A DNA stretch of 41,480 bases, from NCBI GenBank assembly GCA_900550395.1, contig URSD01000025.1:1-41480 (forward strand). Reading direction: 5' to 3'. The translations under genes were made by a program, and so were the position numbers. This stretch comes from an uncultured Porphyromonadaceae bacterium (GTDB taxonomy: Bacteria; Bacteroidota; Bacteroidia; Bacteroidales; Muribaculaceae). Every line of letters starts with the position of its first letter. Within the stretch, counting starts at the first letter, position 1. Below, piece by piece: positions 24,774-33,856 of the stretch. Below the pieces are notes generated by a model. That model saw only the letters and a list, made by a program, of their open reading frames with translations, had not been told where the DNA came from and searched no databases.

Positions 24774-25711
24774 GCTAATCGGCTGATCGTTTTTAGAAAT
24801 CCAAGACCGAAATAGGACGCAAGTATTCCGATCTTATTCTTTAATCGTACACGTCCGTTGAATAGGGAACCATATCTGCGTTTGCGTATGATATCAAAGC
24901 ATTTACGACTGACAATCTCATCGCCGTTATATTTTGAGTTCAGCATTAATATATTGAATGCCGCACTTAGGCTGCGATCGTGTGCTGCGCGCAACAGACG
25001 TGGATTATTGGAAAAATGTTCTTCTATGTCAGCCGTAACATTAAGTACGTCAAGGCGCCGGTGACTCCAGATGTTTGTCGTGCTGCTGTCGTTAATTCTG
25101 TAGAAATACACGATTAGCGGAGACAGCACAATTTTGCCTGCACGTTCGTAGATACGGTAAAGCAGATCAAGATCTTCGTAAATTATGTTTTCTTTGAATC
25201 TGGTACCTTCATCAAATAGTTTATGGTCGAAAAGCTGAGCGCATGGTCCTATTGTGAAATCCTGATATAGAAAAGCCTCCACGCATTCTTCCGGGAGCAT
25301 GCATTTATAGCTTGCACTTTTTAGATTGTCAACGTGCACAATCTCCCTGACTCTTTTGTATTGGCATATTGCTACCTGGCAGTCATTTTCAAGAACCATA
25401 TTCATCAGTTGGGCCAGCATTTCTGAGTGAATATAGTCGTCAGCATCAACAAATGTGATAAACCTACCGGTGCATATGTCCAGACCGGCGTTTCGCGCCG
25501 ATGACTGCCCTCCGTTCTGCTTATGAAGCACTCTGACACGCTTGTCTGCGACGGCATATTTGTCTGCTATATCGCCGCTTCTGTCGGTGCTGCCGTCATC
25601 AACAATAATCAACTCGAAGTCAGTATATGTCTGTCTCAGGATGCTGTCAATGCATTCTCTGAAATATTGTTCAGCATTATATACCGGCACTATGACTGAA
25701 ATCTTACTCAT
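24770..25711 (-). CDS. Glycosyltransferase family 2
   Basis: 313 residues from ATG 25711 (MSKISVIVPVYNAEQYFREC). GT-A fold motifs: VYNAEQYF, IIVDDGSTDRSGDI, SSARNAGLD and the DxD-type FVDADDYIHS that binds the metal and nucleotide sugar. It adds a sugar to a surface glycan or lipid at the cytoplasmic face. The codon and base use look AT-richer than the flanking genes, so it may be a more recent arrival. An overlap of 4 bases (ATGA) with the GHL10 gene and with the PRTase gene keeps it in the operon. Confidence 0.9.
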   Translation of the reverse strand: MSKISVIVPVYNAEQYFRECIDSILRQTYTDFELIIVDDGSTDRSGDIADKYAVADKRVRVLHKQNGGQSSARNAGLDICTGRFITFVDADDYIHSEMLAQLMNMVLENDCQVAICQYKRVREIVHVDNLKSASYKCMLPEECVEAFLYQDFTIGPCAQLFDHKLFDEGTRFKENIIYEDLDLLYRIYERAGKIVLSPLIVYFYRINDSSTTNIWSHRRLDVLNVTADIEEHFSNNPRLLRAAHDRSLSAAFNILMLNSKYNGDEIVSRKCFDIIRKRRYGSLFNGRVRLKNKIGILASYFGLGFLKTISRLA

Positions 25712-27126
25712 CTCACTCTCACACATTCAGAAGCCGGTGATTCATTGTTGACCCGGTCGAGGGCCGTTACACAGTAATAGCCGGTTCGTTCGGCGTCGAA
25801 GCTGCATTGCGGAGTTACGCCGGCAATGCATGTCGGGTCGTTGATGTCGGGTTCTTTATCGGGGCAGAAGTAAACCACATAGCGCACGGCATCGTCGGCG
25901 CGCCCCGCTGTTTCGCGCGAGTTCCAGCACAGATGGCCGCCCTCGGCGTGCACACCTTCCACGGGCCACGGACCGTCGGATTCAAGCCAGGTATAAGCCG
26001 GAGGCAGCGCCGGAACTGTCTGGCGGAACTCCGGGCGGCCGCACAGCGCGTAGCCGGGCCACCAGCACATGCCCCCTATCTCGTGGCGCCGGCGCTGGAG
26101 GGTCAGCTTTTCGTCAAGTTCGCCGGCATCGGCGCAGCGTTCCACATCCTGACCCACGTAAATGTGCCGTCCCTCGGCATTGTCGGCCCACCAGTCCACG
26201 AGCACCCTGTAGGATGCCGCTTTGTGGTCAAGCTCCCAGTACAGCTGCGGCATCAGATAGTCCACCCATCCGCGGCGCGCCCAGAGGAGCACGTCGGCAT
26301 ATAGCCCGTCATAGTTTTGCAGGCCGGAAGTGGCGCTTCCGCGCGGGTCGCTGGTTGTGTTCCGCCATATGCCGAAGGGGCTGACGCCGAAGCGCACCCA
26401 CGGTCTGGGGCTGCGGCGCACTGCGCGGCTTACGTCGGCGATGAGCGAGTCTACGTTGGCCCGGCGCCAGTCGCCGCGTTCCATGCCTTTGCCGTAGCGG
26501 GCATAGGATTTGCTGTCCGGGAACTCCTTGCCCTTGATGGGGTAGGGATAGAAATAGTCGTCGAAATGCAGTCCGTCGATGTCATAGCGCGCAAGGATGT
26601 CCTCGACCACGCGCACTATATACCGGCGGTTTTCGGGCAGCCCCGGGTCAAAGTACAGCTTGCCGCCGAAGCGCAGGAAGCGTTCGGGATGCTTGTGGTA
26701 GATATGGCCCGGAGCCGGCACTTGCCTTGCTCCTGCCGTCACGCGATAGGGATTGAGCCACGCATGCAGCTCCATGCCGCGTGCGTGCGTCTCCTCGATC
26801 ATGAATTGCAACGGGTCCCAGAATGGCCGCGGGGCTCGCCCGTCCTGAGTCAGGTAGCAGCTCCAAGGCTCGATTTCGCTCTTGTAGAAAGCGTCGGCCT
26901 GCGGGCGCACCTGAAAGAACACGGCGTTGACGCCTGCGGCTTGCAGAGAGTCGAGTTGTGCGCGCAGATACTCCTTGTTGGCGGCCGTACCGCGTTTCAG
27001 ATAACCGTCCTGATAGACGGTGTGCAGCCACGCGCCGCGGAATTCGCGTTTAGCCGGAGTCTGGGCTGCTGCTGTGAAGATGCATAGCAACAGCCATATA
27101 ACCAATGTATTGCGAAATCGGAGCAT
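25708..27126 (-). CDS. GHL10-type glycoside hydrolase (DUF187, DigH-like)
   Basis: 472 residues with signal peptide MLRFRNTLVIWLLLCIFTAAAQ. The GHL10 start REFRGAWLHTVYQDG, VNAVFFQVRPQADAFY and DIDGLHFDDYFYPYP (TIM-barrel acid residues) are clear. A Fn3-like tail starts near residue 385 and ends PASECVRVR. Its E. coli relative DigH (YddW) cleaves stem-peptide-free peptidoglycan strands, so a role in trimming denuded glycan is plausible, although the family may have other substrates. The start overlaps the GH97 stop by one base (TAATG). Confidence 0.88.
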   Translation of the reverse strand: MLRFRNTLVIWLLLCIFTAAAQTPAKREFRGAWLHTVYQDGYLKRGTAANKEYLRAQLDSLQAAGVNAVFFQVRPQADAFYKSEIEPWSCYLTQDGRAPRPFWDPLQFMIEETHARGMELHAWLNPYRVTAGARQVPAPGHIYHKHPERFLRFGGKLYFDPGLPENRRYIVRVVEDILARYDIDGLHFDDYFYPYPIKGKEFPDSKSYARYGKGMERGDWRRANVDSLIADVSRAVRRSPRPWVRFGVSPFGIWRNTTSDPRGSATSGLQNYDGLYADVLLWARRGWVDYLMPQLYWELDHKAASYRVLVDWWADNAEGRHIYVGQDVERCADAGELDEKLTLQRRRHEIGGMCWWPGYALCGRPEFRQTVPALPPAYTWLESDGPWPVEGVHAEGGHLCWNSRETAGRADDAVRYVVYFCPDKEPDINDPTCIAGVTPQCSFDAERTGYYCVTALDRVNNESPASECVRVR

Positions 27127-29078
27127 TATTTTACGATTATGAAACCTCCTTTGGGCTGAAGCGTGAGGCGTACTTCGCCGGGTCGCTTCACTTTCAGCTC
27201 GCGGCGCACAAGGGTGCCCTCGGCGTCAGCATCGCAGATTACGGTGGCCGTGTCGCCTTTCCGCAGCATCGGCATGTCAAGTTTGAGCTGAAGGGGTTCG
27301 GTAAGGTTGCTGATGCCCGCTATGTACCATGTGTCGCCGTGGCGGCGCGCTATCACGGCGTATCGTCCCGGGTATCCGTCGATGTAGCGTGTCTCGTCCC
27401 AGCTTGTGGGCACGGTTTTCATGAACTCCAGAGCTTCGGCCGGCGCGTCCGTGAGGTTGTTGGGTGCGAGGGCGAAGTTCTGCACGGCGTTCTGGTACAG
27501 TACGGCAGTCGCCAGCTGGAATGCGTCGGTGCTGCGGCGTATGGGACCCGACGCGTTGTCGCGGCTGAGGCGCTTGTTCAGGAAACTGCCGCCGAACTCC
27601 ATCGAGCCGAGAGTGTTGCGTATGAACGGATGAAGCGTGGCATGCACTTGCTCCACCTCGTCGTTGAACCACTGGCTGAATATCATGTTCTCGGAGGCGA
27701 GTACGGCCTCGCTGCCCACGTAGTTGGGATACATCCGTTCCCATCCGCGCGGCATCGTGCAGCCATGGAATATCACGCTTATGCCGTAGTCGTTGGCATC
27801 GCTGAGGATGTCCTCGTACAGGCGCATTGTCTCCTGTTTGTCGCCGCCGAAGAAGTCCACCTTGATGCCCTTTACGCCTATCTGCTTCATCCATTTCATC
27901 GCCTTCTTGCGCTCTATCGCGCGGCACATCACGTTGACGGGGCTTTGCACTATGTCGTTCCACCATCCGCTTGACGAGTACCACAGCAGCACGTCCACGC
28001 CTTTGCCCCGTGCGTATTCCACGAGCTTCTCTATGCCTTCGCGGCCTATGTTCACGTCCCATGCTGCGTCAATGAGCACATGGTCGTAGCCCATCTCGGC
28101 GGCAAAGTCGATGAAAGTCTTCTGGTCGTCGTAGTTGATGCTGTTGTCCTGCCAGAGTATCCAGCTCCACATTCCCTTTGCCGGACGCGCGGGCACGGTG
28201 GCCTCGTAAAGCGGCTCCACGAGGTCCCACGTGACCGTGGTTTCCACTATCGGCGCGAGATTGTCACCTATGGTGATGGTGCGCCAGGGCGTCTCGGCCG
28301 GCAGGCTCATGGCTGCCTCGGTGCCTCCGCTGCCGTTGTTCTCTCCTTTCATCGGGAAGGCTATGGTGTAGACTCCGTCGGCCGAGGCGTCGCTGATGTG
28401 CGAGCCCACGTAGCGGCTGTCCACCCCGGTTTCGCCGAGAAGCACCCATCCGCCCGCCGGAGTGCGGAACAGTGCCGGGAAAGTGAAGCCGTGGCCGTAC
28501 TGCGACCGGGTGCCCACAGGTACATCCACCATGTATACCTCCTCATAGGAGGGCTTGGACCGCTTCCAGCCGGTCATGACGTCGCTTTGCGGAGTCACGA
28601 ATGCGGTGGAGCCCTCGGGCAGTGCGAAGCCGGATGCCTCGGAGGAGATGAGTATGGCGCCGGTCTCGCCGCCGTGCGCCCGCGGAATGAGGTAACGGAA
28701 CGCTACGTCGTTGTCGGCCACGCTGAATTCTACGCCCAGGGTGTCGCCCTTGGGGTTTAGCGCGTAAGCTTTCAGCCTGCGCGCCGAGTAGGTCGCTTCG
28801 GAGTGCTTGATGCGGTCCTGACGGTAGGTCTTGCGCACGTCGGTCGTGTCGGTGCTGATGATGCGCATGCCCTGCGTGAAGTCGCCGATGTCGCTGCGCA
28901 GGCCCAGCGGCGAGGGCTTGAGATATGTCGCGCCGTCGCGCTCCACGCTGTAGTGCAGTATTCCGGAGTTGTCGTCGAGGCGCAGGGTGGTGCGCCCGTC
29001 GGGGCTGCTGACGGCGATGTCCGCGGCCGACGCGGCGAGCGATGCGCCCATGAGTGCAAATATGAGAAGTCGGTTCAT
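27126..29078 (-). CDS. Glycoside hydrolase family 97, retaining type
   Basis: 650 residues with signal peptide (MNRLLIFALMGASLAASA). The N-terminal beta-super-sandwich (about 20-285) is followed by a TIM barrel beginning RPAKGMWSWILWQDN (about 298-312), and a C-terminal beta domain. Asp408 in GIKVDFF and Glu457 in GSEAVL occupy the places of the nucleophile and acid/base of the retaining GH97 alpha-galactosidase BtGal97b (D415/E470), whereas inverting SusB-type enzymes use glutamates elsewhere. So alpha-galactosidase or a related activity is likely. It is periplasmic. GHL10 follows with a one-base overlap, and the aldo/keto reductase ends 9 bases upstream. Confidence 0.92.
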   Translation of the reverse strand: MNRLLIFALMGASLAASAADIAVSSPDGRTTLRLDDNSGILHYSVERDGATYLKPSPLGLRSDIGDFTQGMRIISTDTTDVRKTYRQDRIKHSEATYSARRLKAYALNPKGDTLGVEFSVADNDVAFRYLIPRAHGGETGAILISSEASGFALPEGSTAFVTPQSDVMTGWKRSKPSYEEVYMVDVPVGTRSQYGHGFTFPALFRTPAGGWVLLGETGVDSRYVGSHISDASADGVYTIAFPMKGENNGSGGTEAAMSLPAETPWRTITIGDNLAPIVETTVTWDLVEPLYEATVPARPAKGMWSWILWQDNSINYDDQKTFIDFAAEMGYDHVLIDAAWDVNIGREGIEKLVEYARGKGVDVLLWYSSSGWWNDIVQSPVNVMCRAIERKKAMKWMKQIGVKGIKVDFFGGDKQETMRLYEDILSDANDYGISVIFHGCTMPRGWERMYPNYVGSEAVLASENMIFSQWFNDEVEQVHATLHPFIRNTLGSMEFGGSFLNKRLSRDNASGPIRRSTDAFQLATAVLYQNAVQNFALAPNNLTDAPAEALEFMKTVPTSWDETRYIDGYPGRYAVIARRHGDTWYIAGISNLTEPLQLKLDMPMLRKGDTATVICDADAEGTLVRRELKVKRPGEVRLTLQPKGGFIIVK

Positions 29079-29087
29079 ATCGTGGTT

Positions 29088-30059
29088 TCAGAATTGTACA
29101 CCTTCGTGGTGCGCTATATTATAGATTTCGGTTAGTTCTTCGGTCGTGAAACCGGCTGAGTTGATGCCGGAGATGTTTTCTTTCAGCTGGCGTACGGACG
29201 ATGCGCCGACAATTACCGAAGTGACGCGGCTGTCGGCCAGCAGATAGTTGATTGACATTGCAGCAAGGCTGTCACCCTTACGGCGTGCTATGGTATCGAG
29301 TTCACGCGCCGCATGCACCCTCGCTTCCGTGACCTGACCGGCCTGCAGGAAACCCGTGGGCTTCGCAGCGCGGCTGTTTTCCGGTATTCCGTGCAGATAC
29401 TTGCCGGTGAGCAGCCCCTGCGCCAGGGGCGAGAAGCACACTATTCCGCTGCCGGCGTCGTGTGCGGCGTCGAAATTATGTTCCATCGCCTTCGTATCGA
29501 AAATCGAGGCGCGGTACTGGCTCACGAGGCAGGGCACGCCGGCCTCTTTCAGGATGGTGTAAGCTTGTTGCTGCTGCTCGGGAGGATATTTTGAGATTCC
29601 GGCATACAGTGCCTTGCCGCTGCGTACAATCGAGATGAGGGCGCCCATCGTCTCCTCCACGGGAGTGAATCCGTCGTAGCGGTGGCTGTAGAACACATCG
29701 AAGTATTCCAGCCCCGTGCGCCTCAGACTCGCGTCGCACGACGCTATCAGGTTCTTCCGCGACGAGCCGTCGCCGTACACGCCCGGCCACATTTCGTGGC
29801 CGGCCTTGGACGATATGAACATTTCATCTCTGTGGGTGTGCAGGTCCGACCTCAGTATCTTGCCGAAATTCGATTCGGCGGAGCCTGCCGGAGGCCCGTA
29901 ATTGTTGGCGAGGTCGAAGTGGCACACACCATGCTCAAAGGCGTATATCACCATTGCTCTCGCTTCCGCATAGTCGTCTGTGGCGCCGAAGTTGTGCCAG
30001 AGTCCCAACGATATTTCAGGCAGCAGTATGCCGCTTTTGCCGCATCGTCTGTAATTCAT
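29088..30059 (-). CDS. Aldo/keto reductase, YghZ-like
   Basis: 323 residues, NADPH-dependent (beta/alpha)8 reductase. FDLANNYG contains the active Asp/Tyr region (Asp and Tyr of the tetrad), Lys and His lie in ISSKAGH and YSHRYDG, and the C-terminal SVIVGASSVRQLKENI is the cofactor block. The closest known type, judged by the GYGDGSSRK and SPLAQGLLTGKY segments, is YghZ, an L-glyceraldehyde 3-phosphate/methylglyoxal reductase. Cytoplasmic. It overlaps the methyltransferase gene by 4 bases. Real substrate unproven. Confidence 0.88.
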   Translation of the reverse strand: MNYRRCGKSGILLPEISLGLWHNFGATDDYAEARAMVIYAFEHGVCHFDLANNYGPPAGSAESNFGKILRSDLHTHRDEMFISSKAGHEMWPGVYGDGSSRKNLIASCDASLRRTGLEYFDVFYSHRYDGFTPVEETMGALISIVRSGKALYAGISKYPPEQQQQAYTILKEAGVPCLVSQYRASIFDTKAMEHNFDAAHDAGSGIVCFSPLAQGLLTGKYLHGIPENSRAAKPTGFLQAGQVTEARVHAARELDTIARRKGDSLAAMSINYLLADSRVTSVIVGASSVRQLKENISGINSAGFTTEELTEIYNIAHHEGVQF

Positions 30060-30880
30060 TGTCTTTTAGTCGGCTTATGTTTTAATTGCCAGAAAGCCAC
30101 GGCCGAAGCGGCGGCCACATTCAGGGAGTCTACGCCATGGGCCATGGGTATGCGCACCACGTAGTCGGCACGGTCTATCACGTTGCGGGCCAGCCCGTCG
30201 CCCTCGGTGCCGAGGATGATGGCGAGGCGTGGTTCTGCGCACAGAGCCGGGTCGTCGATGGCTACGGAGTCGTCCGTCAGTGCCATGGCCGCCGTGCGGA
30301 AGCCCATGCCGCGCAGCTCGTCGAAGCCGCCGCCTTCGGTCCACGCCCACGGCACGAGGAATACCGAACCCATCGACACGCGCACGGCACGTCGGTTCAG
30401 CGGGTCGCACGATTCGGGCGTCAGCAGCACGGCGTCTATGCCTAAGGCGGCCGCCGAACGGAATATCGCTCCGATGTTTGTCGTGTCGGTTACGCCGTCG
30501 ATGACAGCCACGCGCGTGGCGTCGCGGCACACCTCTGCGGCCGATGGCGTCCGCGGTCGGCGCATGGCGCAGAGCACTCCGCGCGTCAGCGTGTAGCCTG
30601 TGAGCGCCGCAAGCGTCTCGCGCTCTCCGCTGTACACGGGCATATCCTGCGGGCAGCGCGCTATGATGTCGGCGGCGTCGCCCTCTATATGGCGTCGCTC
30701 GCAGAGCAGCGCCAGCGGCTGCATCCCGGCATCGAGCGCAACGCGTATCACTTTCGGACTCTCGGCGATGAATATCCCCCGGTCCGGGTCAAGCCTGTTG
30801 CGCAGCTGCGCCTCGGTCAGCGAGGCGAACATCGCCACTTCCGGCGCGTCTGCGTTATATATATTAATAATGTGTGGCAT
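30056..30880 (-). CDS. TrmH/SpoU-family RNA 2'-O-methyltransferase
   Basis: 274 residues. An N-terminal substrate-binding domain (about 1-105) is followed by the SPOUT knot domain. Motif 1 is TNIGAIFRSAA, motif 2 IILGTEGDGL, and motif 3 VDSLNVAAASAV, which hold the deep trefoil knot and bind S-adenosylmethionine. It should methylate a ribose in rRNA or tRNA. The target (for example 23S G2251 for RlmB) is not determined. Gene context, between a GH127 and an aldo/keto reductase, does not explain it. It starts 3 bases after the GH127 stop. Confidence 0.9.
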   Translation of the reverse strand: MPHIINIYNADAPEVAMFASLTEAQLRNRLDPDRGIFIAESPKVIRVALDAGMQPLALLCERRHIEGDAADIIARCPQDMPVYSGERETLAALTGYTLTRGVLCAMRRPRTPSAAEVCRDATRVAVIDGVTDTTNIGAIFRSAAALGIDAVLLTPESCDPLNRRAVRVSMGSVFLVPWAWTEGGGFDELRGMGFRTAAMALTDDSVAIDDPALCAEPRLAIILGTEGDGLARNVIDRADYVVRIPMAHGVDSLNVAAASAVAFWQLKHKPTKRQ

Positions 30881-30883
30881 GGG

Positions 30884-32896
30884 CTATTTGTCGCCTATGC
30901 GGTAAGGCTTTTCGCGGAGTGCCGATGCTATGCCTTCCATCGAGGCCGGCAGCCATACGCGCATCTTGCCCTCGCCGCGGTTGGCCCAGGCGTAGTAAGG
31001 TATCAGGTTCAGACGGTCAACGTCGGCGCGGAGGCGTCCGTCGCTGTCAAGACCTATGAATTGTGCCTTTGCCGAAATCATGTCTACGCCGCCCAGTATG
31101 TCGGTGCGCTTCACGGCGAACTCCGGGTTCATGCTCAGCAGGGCCGACGCTATGTCGCGGCCTGGGTTGTCGGTCCATTCGGCGCAGTACACTATCGGAC
31201 CGCGCTCCACGGCCAGCATGCCGCGGTCGGCCTCCACCAGGTCGTTGGCCTTTACGGTGCGCGGTGTCATGTCGAATGCTATCTCCACCACGTCGCCTTT
31301 CTTCCACTTGCGGCTGATGCTCAGGTAGCCGTCGGCGAGGGGTGAGTCTACCGGTGTGCCGTTCACGCTCACGCTGTAGCCCTTGCCGTCAGCTCCGGAT
31401 GTGTAGGCATAGAGGTCGGACGGCACGGGCGCGCCCTGAGCCCAGCCCGGAATGCGCAGCCGCAGGTCCACGTTGCCGGCGCGGTTGCCTGCCACGGTTA
31501 TTTTCATCCGGCCGTCGCGGGCGTAGTCGCCGTGCATGTCGAGGCTAAGCTTGCGCCCCTGCACGTCGATGGTCGCCTTGTTGCCGATATAGAGGTTCAC
31601 GAACACCTTGTTGCCGTCGGTGGCGTACACGTAGCCCGGCAGGGAGGGTATGAAGCGCGAGAGGTTGGAGGGGCAGCATGCGCAGCCGAACCATGCCTTG
31701 CGCGAGTATGCGCCGTCGCTTGCCAGCGGGTTGGGGTAGAAGAACGCGTCGCCCGCGAGCGAGATGCCGGATACGAGTCCGTTGTACAGTGTGCGTTCCA
31801 GCACGTCGTAGTAGCGCGCGTCGCCGTGCAGCAGGAACAGTCGGTGGTTCACGTACACATTGGCTATCGCGGCGCATGTCTCGCAGTAGGCAGTGTGGTT
31901 TGGCAGCTCGTAGTTGGCGCCGAAGGCCTCGCCTTCGTGGCGCGCTCCCACGCCGCCGGTGATGTACAGCTTCTTGCCGGTGATGTTGTCCCATATGCGC
32001 CCTATGGCCGCTATGTAGGCGGTGTCGCCGGTCAGGGCGGCCACATCGGCCATGCCGGCATACATGTAGCCTGCGCGCACGGCGTGGCCCACGGCCTCGT
32101 CCTGCTCCGTCACCGGCTTGTGCGACTGGAGATACATGTCGCGGCGCTCGGTGCGCCCGCGCTTGTCGAGGAAGAACTTTGCCTGGTCGAGGTATTTCCG
32201 GTCGCCCGTGACGAGATATAGCTTGGCAAGGGCCATTTCGGCGATCTGATGTCCCGGCACCAGCGTGAGCTGCCCGGGGCCGTCGCCGATGTTGCGGCAC
32301 ACGCAGTCGGCATAGCGGATGGCTATGTCCAGGAAGTTGCGCTTGCCCGTGGCCTGATAGTGGGCTACGGCGCCTTCCACCATGTGGCCCAGGTTGTAGA
32401 ACTCGTGGCTCAGCACTTCCACGCTCGCCCAGCGCTTGTTCGGCGTCATCCAGCTGTGCGGATGGGCCGGATTCATCGTGAACGAGGTGTTGAGGTAGCC
32501 GTCAGGCTCCTGCGCGGTCGCCACTATTGCCAGCACGCTGTCTATATAGGCTTCGAGGCGGCGGTCGGGGTAGGTCTGAAGCAGATAGCTCGCGCCTTCG
32601 ATGGTCTTGTACACATCCGTGTCATCGAAGGGGAAGCCTCCCACATGATAGTCGGCGCTGGGGTGGGCCGCTTTGTGGAAATTCTCGTATCGGCCGCTTT
32701 CCTCGCACTTGCTGAAGGCCAGCGGCACCGTTACGTCGCGCGCTGCCTTCAGGCGCGGACTCCACAGGGGATCGTCCACTTTTACGGACGTGAACGATAC
32801 GGGGTTGATGGGATAGCCGTGGGCTTCGGCGCCCGTCGCGGCCGAAGGTGCGGTGGAGAAGAGCGCGGTTAGAGCCGTAATATACAGGTATTTCAT
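30884..32896 (-). CDS. Glycoside hydrolase family 127, beta-L-arabinofuranosidase-like
   Basis: 670 residues with an N-terminal signal peptide (about 1-22). The (alpha/alpha)6 barrel is followed by a beta-sandwich. The active-site set of HypBA1 is visible: Glu323, Glu339, Cys341 (in CETC), Cys407 and Cys408 (in CACC), matching E322, E338, C340, C417 and C418 of the Bifidobacterium enzyme. The cysteines bind zinc and Cys341-equivalent is the thiolate nucleophile. It should release beta-L-arabinofuranose from plant glycoproteins. It starts 4 bases downstream of the esterase stop and ends just before the TrmH-type gene. Confidence 0.93.
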   Translation of the reverse strand: MKYLYITALTALFSTAPSAATGAEAHGYPINPVSFTSVKVDDPLWSPRLKAARDVTVPLAFSKCEESGRYENFHKAAHPSADYHVGGFPFDDTDVYKTIEGASYLLQTYPDRRLEAYIDSVLAIVATAQEPDGYLNTSFTMNPAHPHSWMTPNKRWASVEVLSHEFYNLGHMVEGAVAHYQATGKRNFLDIAIRYADCVCRNIGDGPGQLTLVPGHQIAEMALAKLYLVTGDRKYLDQAKFFLDKRGRTERRDMYLQSHKPVTEQDEAVGHAVRAGYMYAGMADVAALTGDTAYIAAIGRIWDNITGKKLYITGGVGARHEGEAFGANYELPNHTAYCETCAAIANVYVNHRLFLLHGDARYYDVLERTLYNGLVSGISLAGDAFFYPNPLASDGAYSRKAWFGCACCPSNLSRFIPSLPGYVYATDGNKVFVNLYIGNKATIDVQGRKLSLDMHGDYARDGRMKITVAGNRAGNVDLRLRIPGWAQGAPVPSDLYAYTSGADGKGYSVSVNGTPVDSPLADGYLSISRKWKKGDVVEIAFDMTPRTVKANDLVEADRGMLAVERGPIVYCAEWTDNPGRDIASALLSMNPEFAVKRTDILGGVDMISAKAQFIGLDSDGRLRADVDRLNLIPYYAWANRGEGKMRVWLPASMEGIASALREKPYRIGDK

Positions 32897-32900
32897 TACG

Positions 32901-33689
32901 TCAGAATGTTTTCAGCCAGGAGGATATTTCGTCAAGCATGGGTTGGCGCTTTCCGTCGGGACCCCATATGCCCCAGCCGTGGCCGCCTTTGGGATACATC
33001 AGCAGCGTGGCCGGCACGCCGGCAGCCTGAAGCGCTGAGTAGTAGCGCAGGGCGTTCTGCGGATGCACCACGTCGTCATCGCCGCAGTGGATTATGAATG
33101 CCCGGGGCGTCGTGGCCGTGACCTTGTTCTCGGCCGAGTATTCGGCAGCTAAGTCGTCGGAGCCGTCCTTGCCTATGAAGCCCTGACGCGTACCTTTGTG
33201 CGTGATGGTCTTGTCGAGCGAAGCCACGGGGTAGAACAGCAGCTGGAACGCCGGGCTGCACTCCGGCGTCGGGTGCGTGGCTACGGCCGATGCCAGGTGT
33301 CCGCCGGCCGACGATCCCATGATTCCTATCTGCTTCGGGTCTATGCGCCATGCGGCTGCGCTGTCGGTCAGAATCTTGAATGCCCGGCGCACGTCGTCCA
33401 TCGGTATTTCGCGGTCGCCTTTTGGCATGCGGTACTCAAGCACGGCCAATGCCACGCCCTCGCCGTTGAAGAACGGCACCCAGTCGTAGCCCTCGTGTCC
33501 GGTAGCTAAGATATAGTATCCGCCGCCCGGGCAGCATACTATGGCCTTGCCGTTTGCAAGTTCGGCCGGGGGCAGGAAAACTTTCATTTTCGGGTTATCG
33601 AAGCTGATGGCGCGCGGAGGCGTCACTTCGGCGCATGTGGTTCCGAAGAGCGCGGCACAGCAGAAAATCATTGCAAGCAGTCGTTTCAT
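32901..33689 (-). CDS. Secreted alpha/beta-hydrolase, esterase-like
   Basis: 262 residues from ATG 33689 (MKRLLAMIFCCAALFG), with a signal peptide. The oxyanion loop CCPGGGYYIL, the nucleophile elbow GSSAGGHLAS, the Asp region CGDDDVVHPQNAL and the C-terminal His in GGHGWGIWG make a complete catalytic triad. It resembles acetyl xylan esterase-type BD-FAE/axe proteins, which remove acyl groups from plant glycans. It is the first gene of the nine-gene minus-strand operon. A TAACTTTG box lies 24 bases upstream. Confidence 0.88.
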   Translation of the reverse strand: MKRLLAMIFCCAALFGTTCAEVTPPRAISFDNPKMKVFLPPAELANGKAIVCCPGGGYYILATGHEGYDWVPFFNGEGVALAVLEYRMPKGDREIPMDDVRRAFKILTDSAAAWRIDPKQIGIMGSSAGGHLASAVATHPTPECSPAFQLLFYPVASLDKTITHKGTRQGFIGKDGSDDLAAEYSAENKVTATTPRAFIIHCGDDDVVHPQNALRYYSALQAAGVPATLLMYPKGGHGWGIWGPDGKRQPMLDEISSWLKTF

Positions 33690-33712
33690 AGTACAATTAT
33701 TGGTTAACACCA

Positions 33713-33720
33713 CAAAGTTA
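33713..33720 (-). promoter_or_regulatory. -7 box for the esterase operon
   Basis: The minus strand reads TAACTTTG, a TAnnTTTG match, 24 bases upstream of the esterase ATG. It may drive the whole 23650-33689 operon. No clear -33 TTTG. Confidence 0.45.
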
Positions 33721-33856
33721 GTGATAATATTTTTTGAAAAAAAATCCCAAACGCTCCTAAAGAAAAATTCGCGGTATGCGTCTTGAAAAATGTAAGGCCC
33801 CGCAAAGGCGGCGGTCAGTGAACCTTAAACATATATCATAACTAAAAAGAGATTCT

